Source: Bacteroidota bacterium (GTDB taxonomy: Bacteria > Bacteroidota > Bacteroidia > Chitinophagales > Chitinophagaceae). Taken from it: DNA of 33,261 bases. The stretch is taken from positions 1 to 33,261 of the forward strand of contig JAEZGI010000030.1 in assembly GCA_023416995.1 (NCBI GenBank), written 5' to 3'. Positions 1-7,412 of this stretch are shown here, piece after piece. Position numbers and translations under genes: made by a program. Position 1 is the first letter of the stretch. Each line of letters starts with the position of its first letter. The notes under the pieces are model-generated. The model was given only the letters and a program-made list of their open reading frames with translations, did not search any database and was not told where the DNA came from.

Positions 1-111
1 AATCCGCAAAATTATATCTATTGGATAGCCGGCGCACTCGCTATTTTGATCCCATTGGCCGTAATTATAATGAAGCTTCAGCGACGCAGGACACGTTTTG
101 CAAAGCATTAG
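1..111 (+). CDS. 3' end of a membrane protein gene (partial)
   Basis: The window opens inside an open frame that ends at a TAG at 109-111. The 36 visible residues form one hydrophobic segment (IYWIAGALAILIPLAVIIM) followed by a strongly basic tail (KLQRRRTRFAKH). That is the pattern of a last transmembrane helix with a cytoplasmic positive C-terminus. Family assignment is impossible from this fragment; a transporter or permease is only one option. No terminator follows in the next 140 bases. Confidence 0.55.
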   Translation, partial: NPQNYIYWIAGALAILIPLAVIIMKLQRRRTRFAKH

Positions 112-212
112 TATGTTTCTGACTTCAGACAGGCAAATCCCCCTCTAAACCATCCACAATGAAGGTTGAACTATCGCGTGATTTAGAAACAGATTATTCA
201 TCTTTGCAATTC

Positions 213-228
213 GCAACCATTCGGTTGC
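213..228. promoter_or_regulatory. Perfect inverted repeat upstream of the reductase pseudogene
   Basis: GCAACC (213-218) and GGTTGC (223-228) are perfect 6-bp arms around ATTC, 28 bp before the ATG of the dihydrofolate-reductase-like pseudogene. It could be an operator or a short hairpin in the leader. It resembles the half sites of the LacI-type operators further right, but the spacing differs, so a shared regulator is not claimed. Confidence 0.35.
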
Positions 229-255
229 TCACTTCAAAAAATTAAAACGCAAAGG

Positions 256-655
256 ATGAGTAAGCTCAAATTACAGGTACAGATCTCCATTGACGGATTC
301 ATTGGTGGAATTAACGGATCAATGGATTGGTTGACAATGAACTGGTCCGATGACATCAGTGCTTATGTAAATGAAATTACGGAACCGGTGGATACTATCT
401 TATTGGGCGGAAGTAAATAGAATTAAAAAGGCACCGGGAGGTGATATCATCGTGTATGGCGGCGCTTCATTTGTTTCGGCGCTTTTGAAAGAACAACTAA
501 TTGATGAGTTACATTTATTTATAAACCCGGTTATCCTGGGCAAAGGGATGTCAATATTTCAAGCGATAAATCGGCAGCAACATTATAATCTTGAAACATC
601 AAGACAGTTTGATTGTGGTATTGTAATGCTTCGTTACAGCTTAAAGTCATCCTGA
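256..655 (+). pseudogene. Dihydrofolate reductase-like (RibD C-terminal) protein, internally deleted and frameshifted
   Basis: The frame starting at ATG 256 reads MSKLKLQVQISIDGFIGGIN and continues through MDWLTMNWSDD to EPVDTILLGG, then hits TAG at 418-420. This matches the N-terminal third of the YyaP-like dihydrofolate reductase family. A second frame, recognisable from about 410, resumes with EVNRIKKAPGGDIIVYGGAS and runs through LIDELHLFINPVILGKGMSIF to FDCGIVMLRYSLKSS, stopping at 653-655, which is the family's C-terminal third. Intact members are roughly 180 residues; about 50-60 residues normally lying between LLGR and the EVNRLKK segment are missing, and the joined halves are out of frame. 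This is best read as one deletion that also shifted the frame. The rest of each half looks unmutated, which suggests a recent event or an assembly error. Confidence 0.8.
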
Positions 656-667
656 ACTTTACAATAC

Positions 668-698
668 TTTGGTGGGTTGTAACTACTGCCGTACTTTG
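668..698 (+). promoter_or_regulatory. Candidate Bacteroidota-type promoter of the acyltransferase gene
   Basis: TTTG at 668-671 and TACTTTG at 692-698 are separated by 20 bp, close to the phylum's -33 TTTG and -7 TAnnTTTG arrangement, although the -7 element is one base short of consensus. Transcription would begin near 705, leaving a very short leader before the ATG at 721. Confidence 0.35.
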
Positions 699-720
699 AC
701 GTTTAAGGATAAACGGCCGG

Positions 721-1911
721 ATGGATCCACTTAAAAAAATGGCAAGAAATGTATGGGTTGATTATCTCCGTTCAACCATAACGGTGTTGGTGGTGGCGCA
801 TCATGCGTCACTTGCATATACCAGTTTTGCAGCGTTTGATAAAACAGCATATATCAATTCAACGGCTCCCGTGGTTGATAGTGCGCGTTGGGTAGGGATG
901 GATATCTTTGAAAACTTCAATGATATCTTTTTCATGTTCCTTATGTTTTTTATCGGGGGACTGTTCATTGCAAAAAGTATAGACAAAAAAAGAAGCGGTG
1001 TTTTTATCAAAGACCGCTTTTATAGGTTATTTATTCCCTTTTTGCTTGGTGGTACTCTATTGATGTTGCTGGCATATTATCCATCTTTCATGCTGGCTTA
1101 TAGTACAACTGATATCGCGTTTTATTTTATAGACTTTTTTACAACACAGCAATGGCCGGTTGGTCCTCCATGGTTTATCTGGGTTTTATTTGCGTTTAAC
1201 CTGCTGGTGGCATTGCTATATCCTTTAACCACGAATTTTATTACAAAGGCCGCAAATAACATCGCAGGGTTAGCGAACAAACCACTGATGTTTTTCCTTC
1301 TTGTGTTTACCATGACCTGGTTATTGTATGTACCCGTGGCTTACAACCTCGGTGCAGGTACATGGACCGGTTTTGGTCCGTTTGATTTTCAATTGAGCCG
1401 TGTGCTGACGTACTTCGGTTATTTTATGCTGGGAGTTATCGTCGGTGCTACAGACTTTAATAGCGGACTTTTCGGGTGCGATAAGACTATTATAACAAGG
1501 TGGAAGCTTTGGATTCTTCTCTCTTTGATTATCTATATAGCCATTACTATCAACAGCATGTTCAAAATACTTGAAAACCTGGTGATGGGGGCCCATCTAT
1601 CTGCCAGCGCTGCCTGGTTGATTTACTACTCAATTTATGCAGCTTCCTGTACTGCCAGTTGTATCGCATTTATAAGTTTGTTTCGTGCACGTGTGTTAAC
1701 AGAAAGAAGTTGGTGGAGGTCGTTGTCCGATAATGCTTATCTCATATATCTTGTTCACTACGTGTTTATCACGTGGATACAATTCTTTTTACTTGATATC
1801 CCAATCCCCGCCTTCCTTAAGTTTATCATCGTATTTGTTGTCACCTTTTTTGCAAGCTGGCTCACCAGCAGTTTGCTAAGGAAAGCCCCTTTTATCCGGC
1901 GATACTTATAA
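721..1911 (+). CDS. Acyltransferase family 3 membrane protein
   Basis: A 396-residue polytopic membrane protein of the acyltransferase-3 family (OafA/MdoC type), which transfers acyl groups to sugars or glycans at the inner membrane. The family hallmarks are visible: an N-terminal helix with WVDYLRSTITVLVVAHHASL, in which the histidine pair near residues 27-28 fits the conserved catalytic-site region; IKDRFYRLFIPFLLGG near residues 98-113; and about ten hydrophobic helices ending in a basic tail (LLRKAPFIRRYL). Helices such as PPWFIWVLFAFNLLVALLY and AYLIYLVHYVFITWIQFFLL are typical. The ATG at 721 is preceded by a candidate promoter and no strong ribosome-binding site. The acceptor substrate cannot be told from sequence. 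It stands alone, followed by a repeat island. Confidence 0.82.
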   Translation: MDPLKKMARNVWVDYLRSTITVLVVAHHASLAYTSFAAFDKTAYINSTAPVVDSARWVGMDIFENFNDIFFMFLMFFIGGLFIAKSIDKKRSGVFIKDRFYRLFIPFLLGGTLLMLLAYYPSFMLAYSTTDIAFYFIDFFTTQQWPVGPPWFIWVLFAFNLLVALLYPLTTNFITKAANNIAGLANKPLMFFLLVFTMTWLLYVPVAYNLGAGTWTGFGPFDFQLSRVLTYFGYFMLGVIVGATDFNSGLFGCDKTIITRWKLWILLSLIIYIAITINSMFKILENLVMGAHLSASAAWLIYYSIYAASCTASCIAFISLFRARVLTERSWWRSLSDNAYLIYLVHYVFITWIQFFLLDIPIPAFLKFIIVFVVTFFASWLTSSLLRKAPFIRRYL

Positions 1912-1945
1912 TACACATAAGCACCACGTACCAACATCCGACATG

Positions 1946-2128
1946 CACAAACCCAAAACATAAACCAAAAACATAAAATCAAAAGCGTAAAGCAACAGCA
2001 TAGCGCAATAGCATAAAGCGGAGGCATAAAGCAACAGCATAAAGCGAAAGCATAAAGCGAAGGCATAAAGCAACAGCATAAAGCAACAGCATAAAGCAAA
2101 AACATAAACCAAAAGTATAAAGTAACCT
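1946..2128. repeat. 13-bp tandem repeat (minisatellite), about 14 copies
   Basis: The motif CATAAAGCAACAG and variants recur with phases at 1946, 1959, 1972, 1986, 1999, 2012, 2025, 2038, 2051, 2064, 2077, 2090, 2103 and 2116. The step is 13 bp except for one of 14. The core CATAAAGC is most constant between 2012 and 2102 and decays at both ends. On the minus strand the unit has no stop codon in any phase, so all three frames stay open and encode the same Cys/Leu/Ala-rich hydrophobic repeat. I regard those reading frames as a by-product of the repeat, not as genes. Confidence 0.9.
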
Positions 2129-2180
2129 ATAGCTTAGTGCAGCTTCGGACACAGGCATGCCATCACACCTAATCACAGCC

Positions 2181-2463
2181 CACCATCACCAGCAGGCAAT
2201 TACAAGCCATAACATTCGAAACAAAGAAGACTTGACGAGTATGCTGTAACGAAAGCGCGCAAGCGAAAGATAGCTGCCCCCCCGCAGGCGCTACAAGCCA
2301 TCACATTCGATGCAACAAGGCTGAACGAGCATACTGTCATGAAAGCGCACAAGCGAGAGATGGTTCCCCTACCATCACCGGCAGGCGGTTACAAGTCGTA
2401 ACAGCCGAAACAAGAAGACTGGACGAATATGCTGTAATGAAAGCGGGCAAGCGAAAGATAGCT
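2181..2463. repeat. Three degenerate direct repeats of about 90-98 bp
   Basis: Copies lie at about 2181-2275, 2276-2365 and 2366-2463. Each runs from a CAGGC...TTACAAG-like start, through an ACATTCGA/ACAGCCGA block and a GACGAGTATGCTGTAA-like block, to GAAAGCG..CAAGCGAAAGATAG. The copies differ by substitutions and small gaps. No open frame is shared between them. The same island also holds an 8-bp inverted repeat GCGGTTCC (2483-2490)/GGAACCGC (2519-2526). These look like decayed dispersed intergenic repeats. Confidence 0.75.
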
Positions 2464-2705
2464 CACAGCCTGCGATGCAAGGGCGGTTCCGCGTAAGGCA
2501 CCTTATTTTTCCGGTCAGGGAACCGCAGCTGATCAGGGCCACTCAAAAGCCTGCCCTCCAAACACACATTCCAAAGCCCATCAGGGCTCAACTGCCGATA
2601 GCAAAGCCAGCTTCATAGAACATTAAACCAGTGTGAAGCCCGGAAAAATTCAGTGCCGTCGCGGACCGCCCGCGGCATCAGCGGCAGGCGGGCGCAATCA
2701 AATAC
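2464..2705. other. Non-coding stretch with inverted repeats, no gene seen
   Basis: This completes the 794-bp gene-free island between the acyltransferase and the TetR gene. It holds three small inverted repeats: GCGGTTCC/GGAACCGC (2483-2490 and 2519-2526, wide loop), AGCCC/GGGCT (2575-2579 and 2584-2588) and CGCCCGC/GCGGGCG (2667-2673 and 2688-2694). The last lies just downstream of the TetR stop on the minus strand and might help end that transcript, but no T-run follows. No RNA gene or convincing reading frame was recognised. Confidence 0.45.
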
Positions 2706-3314
2706 TTAAATCTTAAACGATCGTATATCCTTTTTCCCCTTAGCCGTCGTATAAGGCATAAACAGATTTGCCACCAACGTGAGATAACTCCTGATTTGTT
2801 CTTTATCAGTCAACGAATTAAATGAGATAGACGCTTCCGAAAGCCAAAACCTGCTGATCAAAGAAATCGCCGACACCAGGAAGTCTACCTGCGACTCATC
2901 ACTGAGCTTCAGGTAGCCGGAGTCGCTTAATGTACGGATGTTTGTCCGGATGGTGGTCAGCCTGTTTTTCTGTGTATGCTTATACGCTTCTGCGATCCTG
3001 CTGTTCTGTTTCATTATATGTACAAAACTTAGCAGTAAACAGCGAAAGCGTTGCTGCGTTTCAAACGTCCCGCGCTGTATGGCAAGAAAACCCGAAAGCG
3101 TGATATCCTTATTTGCAACTATGATAGCTGAATTTGCTTTGCTTAACTCTACCGACAAAGCATAAACAAGGTCATCCTTCGTGGGAAAGTAATACGTGAT
3201 ATTGCCCACGCGTATGCCGAGAATAGCAGCAAGTTCGCGCAATCCTACATACTCAATTCCCCGTTCATTAAACATTTCTAACGCTTTATCCAGTATTTTA
3301 TCCCGTGTGTTCAT
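2706..3314 (-). CDS. TetR/AcrR family transcriptional repressor
   Basis: A roughly 202-residue regulator with an N-terminal TetR DNA-binding domain. The first helix reads TRDKILDKALEMFNERGIEY, and the helix-turn-helix is VGLRELAAILGIRVGNITYYFPTKDDL with the characteristic YYFPTKDDL signature. The remainder is an alpha-helical ligand-binding domain with no recognisable subclass. I chose the ATG at 3312-3314 (MNTRDKILDK). The alternative ATG at 3327-3329 would put the start codon inside a perfect palindrome that looks like this protein's own operator. It is divergent from a small membrane protein at 3376, the usual TetR arrangement in which the repressor controls itself and its neighbour. The inducer is unknown. 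Confidence 0.85.
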   Translation of the reverse strand: MNTRDKILDKALEMFNERGIEYVGLRELAAILGIRVGNITYYFPTKDDLVYALSVELSKANSAIIVANKDITLSGFLAIQRGTFETQQRFRCLLLSFVHIMKQNSRIAEAYKHTQKNRLTTIRTNIRTLSDSGYLKLSDESQVDFLVSAISLISRFWLSEASISFNSLTDKEQIRSYLTLVANLFMPYTTAKGKKDIRSFKI

Positions 3315-3320
3315 GTTGAG

Positions 3321-3337
3321 TTTGGACATTGTCCAAA
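3321..3337. promoter_or_regulatory. 17-bp perfect palindrome, likely TetR operator
   Basis: TTTGGACATTGTCCAAA is a perfect odd palindrome with 8-bp arms around one central T. It sits between the divergent TetR gene and the small membrane protein gene, 6 bp upstream of the preferred TetR ATG. Its length, position and symmetry fit an autoregulatory TetR operator controlling both genes. Confidence 0.7.
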
Positions 3338-3375
3338 TCTAATGAACTTCGTTGAAACAAATCAAGCTATTACAA

Positions 3376-3858
3376 ATGAAAAAAGAAATCCTTTACGCAA
3401 TCACCTGTCTTGCGTTTGCAATCATTATCGGAGGGGCCGTTTATGAACACATAAACATGGTACCGGTTTGGAGCTCAGCGCCACCGATGTCACTCTCAAT
3501 GTTCCAGGGACCACATGGAATAAGGCAGGATCTGTTCTGGAAGTTTATTCACCCGGTTAACCTCTTGCTGATAATTACCACCCTGATCGTTAACCGGAGA
3601 TCGCCACGCAAAAAAAACATCGTCATATTACTCGTGGGCTATATGGCCATCCTGATCATTACATCAATCTATTTTGTGCCCGAATTGATTCAGATCACAA
3701 CAACAGATTATGCTGCATCGAGTGATCCTGATCTGGCCCGCCGCGCTTCACTATGGGAGAAATTAAGTTTAGTACGATTGTTTTTGTTACTGGTGCTTTC
3801 GCAGATATTATTTCTCGGGCTTACAAAGCCGGGTACTTCAATTAAGCCTGCCGATTAA
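3376..3858 (+). CDS. Small four-helix membrane protein, DUF1772-like
   Basis: A 160-residue protein with four hydrophobic helices: ILYAITCLAFAIIIGGAVYE, FWKFIHPVNLLLIITTLIV, NIVILLVGYMAILIITSIYF and LVRLFLLLVLSQILFLGL. The size, the helix spacing, the polar HINMVPVW segment after helix 1 and the H-PVN motif in helix 2 resemble DUF1772/anthrone-oxygenase-like membrane proteins, but I cannot confirm the family. I chose the ATG at 3376; a TTG at 3352 would add eight residues and no feature. It is divergent from a TetR regulator with a shared palindrome, so it is probably the regulator's target. It converges with the xylan esterase gene with only about 50 bp between. Confidence 0.65.
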   Translation: MKKEILYAITCLAFAIIIGGAVYEHINMVPVWSSAPPMSLSMFQGPHGIRQDLFWKFIHPVNLLLIITTLIVNRRSPRKKNIVILLVGYMAILIITSIYFVPELIQITTTDYAASSDPDLARRASLWEKLSLVRLFLLLVLSQILFLGLTKPGTSIKPAD

Positions 3859-3909
3859 AGCTGGTTTACATGGTCCCGGCTTCAAAAAAACTTGCCAATT
3901 CAGATCAAC

Positions 3910-5454
3910 TTATCTGGCCTTCTTTTCATATTTAAGTTCGCGGTTGGCCCAGGGTATAAAATGTTGGAAGTTCGGAGCATCAGTATGTCCGCCATCGTGC
4001 TGACGCCACGCAAGGAAGCCATCGAGCAAACCACTCATAACCGGAGGCATCTGCTCTTTATGATAATCATTGGTAACACCAAGATCTTTTGCACCAAGCA
4101 ATTTGAAAACTGAACCTGCGGCTATGGTTGCCTTATAGCTTCCGTGCTGATCCAGCCATTTGGCATCACCCTTTTCAGGAATACCATAACTTATAAACGT
4201 AGGTCTCGGTGCACACAAAGCAATCAGTTCATGTGAATCAACTGGGAGATCACAACCGGTTTTAGAGCCAAATGATGATTCAGCAGTTGCGTACTTAAGA
4301 TAGTTACCGGCCATCCAATGGAAGGCACCGCCACCAGCAAGATTCTCGACAGTTTCGCCAAATACCCGGCGGTGTAAAGTCGTGCCTCCTTTACCGGAGG
4401 ACCCAATGAGCGCGATTGCAAACCGCTGATCAAAAGCCATTGTAACAAGAGCAGCTTTACCATAACGCGACACGCCTTCGATACCTACTTGTTTTGCATT
4501 CACAAGGGTATCCGTTTCTAAATAATCCAATGCGCGGGATGCACCCCATCCCCAGGCCCTTAAGGCGCCCCAGTCGTCTGGTTTACGCGGCTGACCTTTG
4601 TTAACAAGACCTATGATGCCCCTGTTTAACCCGCCACCATTATCGGCCTGTATACTGCCCGGTTCAATTACGCAGTATCCCCAGCCTGCAGCAAGTAATT
4701 GTTCCGTGGGAGGTGAATCACCGTTCGGAGGTGGTGCGAAGAAGCTGGGACCTGCCAGTCTTGTTACCGGATTGTAAGCAGGGTACTTCTCAAATATGGC
4801 ACGTAAAGACGTGTCTGATTTTATCATCATCGCTTTGAACGCCGTATTTAGCTTTTCCATGTCAGCAGGTGCTGGCTGCGCAGGTGCCGGTAAAGATGGA
4901 AATCCAAACATGATCAGCACCGGAACCGGCCCCTTCACATTTGTAGGTAACACCAGTACCATATTGATGTTTACATCAATCAACGGATACGCGCTGTTAT
5001 CGACATGTCCTATCATCTGTCTTGCGATCACCGGTATTCTTCCGACAAATTCATAATCGGTAATCTTAGCGGTCCATGTTACTTTAGGTGTATTGGTTGG
5101 AATGCGACCGTATACTTCCGTCTCAAAATCCTTTATGAGTTCGGGACGCCGATCCTTCCACCACTGTGCTGCTGTTGTAACCTTCTTGCCATTTTTGGTG
5201 GTTAATGCCTCCGGTAGCTGTGGGCAAGGATTGGCCAGTTGCTCGTCTTCGTTAGCATGATTCGGATCTGCCTGGTTTGCACTTGCTCCCGGTCTTAGCT
5301 TTTTAATGCCGAGTTTAGCCATCATATCAGCCTGGTTTTCCTGTGCGGAAAAGTTACTCAGTTTCGGATAAAGGCTACTGTCTATCGGCGTTTTCTGCGC
5401 AACAACTTTCAGGCTTATACCCAGCGCGAGCATACCGAGAATATAAGATTTCAT
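3910..5454 (-). CDS. CE15 glucuronoyl esterase
   Basis: A 514-residue exported alpha/beta hydrolase of carbohydrate esterase family 15, which cleaves ester bonds between lignin alcohols and the (methyl)glucuronic acid branches of xylan. A signal peptide covers about residues 1-19 (cleavage near VVA-Q). The nucleophile elbow is GVSRYGKAAL with Ser329. Bacterial CE15 signatures follow at 353-386 (SGKGGTTLHRRVFGE and FHWMAGNYLKY), then PVDSHELIALCAPRP (404-418) and DGGHTDAPN with the likely catalytic His490. The canonical family acid, 23 residues after the serine, is Ser352 here rather than Glu; Asp406 is a candidate replacement, inferred by analogy with bacterial members using an alternative acid. 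It is the last gene of the minus-strand xylan operon, 13 bp after the acetylesterase. No terminator is evident downstream. Confidence 0.88.
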   Translation of the reverse strand: MKSYILGMLALGISLKVVAQKTPIDSSLYPKLSNFSAQENQADMMAKLGIKKLRPGASANQADPNHANEDEQLANPCPQLPEALTTKNGKKVTTAAQWWKDRRPELIKDFETEVYGRIPTNTPKVTWTAKITDYEFVGRIPVIARQMIGHVDNSAYPLIDVNINMVLVLPTNVKGPVPVLIMFGFPSLPAPAQPAPADMEKLNTAFKAMMIKSDTSLRAIFEKYPAYNPVTRLAGPSFFAPPPNGDSPPTEQLLAAGWGYCVIEPGSIQADNGGGLNRGIIGLVNKGQPRKPDDWGALRAWGWGASRALDYLETDTLVNAKQVGIEGVSRYGKAALVTMAFDQRFAIALIGSSGKGGTTLHRRVFGETVENLAGGGAFHWMAGNYLKYATAESSFGSKTGCDLPVDSHELIALCAPRPTFISYGIPEKGDAKWLDQHGSYKATIAAGSVFKLLGAKDLGVTNDYHKEQMPPVMSGLLDGFLAWRQHDGGHTDAPNFQHFIPWANRELKYEKKAR

Positions 5455-5467
5455 ATAGCAAGTGTTA

Positions 5468-7381
5468 TTAGTTATCGGTTCTGAACGGCGATGCAGGAAG
5501 TTTTTCTTTATTTGTCAGATTAGCATTCGCAGGGTTATCGGCCCAGGCATAACGAACAAATTTTGGTTCTTTCACCTCATCGCTCCATACTACCAACTGA
5601 TCACCCTCAATCCGCGTCTGTGCCCAGACAAATTTTTTATCGGCGCCTGCAATAGCGATGTCTCCCGGTGCTTCACCATCGGAAGTCGTGAGCCCACCAC
5701 CGGTATTTGTGAAACTGATTGTAACACGATTACCATCGATGGTGGCAGATTTGAACACCGGACCCGAATGAACAACGTTTTGTTTATACACCAGTTTCAA
5801 TGCACCCAATGCAAGTCTTTCGCCAACATCTTTTTTGTTGTCAGGGTGAATATCGTTCCACTCTCCAAGATCGATCGCGACAGCCAGTGCGGTATTTGGT
5901 TCTGCCAGTAATTTCAACTGTGCTTCTCTCATCAGGGCCCAATTACTTTCACCCGGCAGATAACTGTAATCCATAAAGCCAGGTAATTGTACATTCAGAA
6001 AAGGAAGCGTATCGTTCGACCAATTACTGCGCCAGTCTTCAAGCAAAGCCTTTAATAATTGTGCATATTGTTTTGGTTGACCAGCATTACTTTCGCCCTG
6101 GTACCAGCAAATCCCTTTGATGTTATAATTGATCAACGGCGCAACCATTCCATTATAAAGAGCAGTGGGTTGATTTGCCGGATTAGGTGCGCCGCCCGCA
6201 AATGAAACCGGGCGGAAGGCTGCCCCCACCTTATATTGCCAATAGCCCTTTAGATCTACGGTATCGTTACCTGCAAACACAGAATAAGGTTTATGAGGAA
6301 CAAAACCTCCTTTACCCATATTGTTTGTGACCCTGATTACAAAAAGATTCTTTCCTGCTTTTAAAAGACCTGCAGGTACGTTGTACCTCCTTTGCGGATA
6401 TTGATAACTTGTTCTTCCGACCTGTTTGCCATTAATGTACAATTCATCCGCATCAACAATTCTTCCCAGAAAGACCTTTGCTGGTTTACCTTCCATTGAT
6501 GCTGGTATATCTATTTCACGACGATACCACACAATGCCATTAAGATCTTTTAAACCCTGGTCTTCCCAATAACCGGGAATATTGATGTTTCGCCAACCTT
6601 TCGGTTCGTAATTCGGTTCAAACCATTTTGCAGTTCCTGTCATCCCGGCATCAACCGGTGGTTGCCGGTTAACGGGTGCGGAACGGCCAGAACTGTTTAC
6701 AGAGGCTGTGTCTTTGTTTTTATTAATGGTCGAAACCACTTCAGGGAAAGCTTTCAGTCCCTCTTCGCTGGTCCAGGCTTCAATCGGCGTTCCTCCGACG
6801 CTTGAATTAATGATCCCAACAGGAATGTTGAACGTTTCATGAATCTTTTTGGCAAAGAAATATGCAACAGCAGAAAATGGACGGACAGATTCGCCGACTG
6901 CGGGCCTCCAGCTACCGGATGACAAATCCTTTTCAGGTCCGTTGACACTCGCTTTCATAGGTACCAGGAATTGCCTGATCTGCGGATAGTTGGCCTGCCT
7001 GATTTCTTCAGCATAAGTTACATCATGTATATCCAACTGATGTACCATGTTGGACTGACCACTGCAGAACCATACATCGCCAAACAATATTTCCTTAAGG
7101 GTGATTTTGTTGCTGGCAGTAATATTCATTGTGTATGGACCGCCAGCTTTTGTAGGTGGCAGGTATACAGACCAATTACCATTTGAATCTGCACGCGTGC
7201 TGTAACGTTTGCCATTAAACTGAATACCCACTTTTTCATTTGCAGATGCCCAACCCCATAACCGGATTTTTTCATCGCGTTGCAGGATCATACTATCAGT
7301 GATAAGGGCGGGTAACTTCACTTGTGCATGACTGACCGCGATCGAAAAAAGTGTGGTAAATCCAAAAAATATTTTTCTCAT
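5468..7381 (-). CDS. Exported SASA-family (sialate O-acetylesterase-like) acetylesterase
   Basis: A 637-residue SGNH-type esterase with a signal peptide (residues 1-19, SHA-Q). Its place in a xylan operon suggests it removes acetyl groups from acetylated xylan fragments; activity on sialic acid is unlikely here. Motifs in order are FCSGQSNM (105-112, nucleophile probably Ser110), GIINSSVGGTPIEAW (189-203), GICWYQGESNA (423-433) and LGEWNDIHPDNK (505-516), with Asp510/His512 as the candidate dyad. Between about 245 and 365 lies an inserted beta-sandwich of the GH2 jelly-roll type (GYWEDQGLKDLNGIVWYRRE then DADELYINGKQVG), known in longer SASA proteins and possibly sugar-binding. It starts 31 bp after the exported GH43 and ends 13 bp before the CE15 gene. 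Confidence 0.85.
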   Translation of the reverse strand: MRKIFFGFTTLFSIAVSHAQVKLPALITDSMILQRDEKIRLWGWASANEKVGIQFNGKRYSTRADSNGNWSVYLPPTKAGGPYTMNITASNKITLKEILFGDVWFCSGQSNMVHQLDIHDVTYAEEIRQANYPQIRQFLVPMKASVNGPEKDLSSGSWRPAVGESVRPFSAVAYFFAKKIHETFNIPVGIINSSVGGTPIEAWTSEEGLKAFPEVVSTINKNKDTASVNSSGRSAPVNRQPPVDAGMTGTAKWFEPNYEPKGWRNINIPGYWEDQGLKDLNGIVWYRREIDIPASMEGKPAKVFLGRIVDADELYINGKQVGRTSYQYPQRRYNVPAGLLKAGKNLFVIRVTNNMGKGGFVPHKPYSVFAGNDTVDLKGYWQYKVGAAFRPVSFAGGAPNPANQPTALYNGMVAPLINYNIKGICWYQGESNAGQPKQYAQLLKALLEDWRSNWSNDTLPFLNVQLPGFMDYSYLPGESNWALMREAQLKLLAEPNTALAVAIDLGEWNDIHPDNKKDVGERLALGALKLVYKQNVVHSGPVFKSATIDGNRVTISFTNTGGGLTTSDGEAPGDIAIAGADKKFVWAQTRIEGDQLVVWSDEVKEPKFVRYAWADNPANANLTNKEKLPASPFRTDN

Positions 7382-7412
7382 GTTAGTTTTATTGAAAGAT
7401 GCTTTTTATGTC

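Noticed and set aside
1758..2176. Overlapping minus-strand reading frames rich in Cys, Leu, Tyr and Ala
   Set aside because: They are generated by the 13-bp repeat, which is stop-free in all minus phases; the same peptide appears in three frames, and one frame runs into the acyltransferase gene antisense.
2181..2463. Possible CRISPR array
   Set aside because: Repeats are about 95 bp, degenerate and adjacent, without unique spacers of constant size; no cas genes are present.
2667..2694. Terminator for the TetR gene
   Set aside because: The GC-rich stem has a 14-nt loop and no T-run on the minus strand, so only a weak possibility remains.
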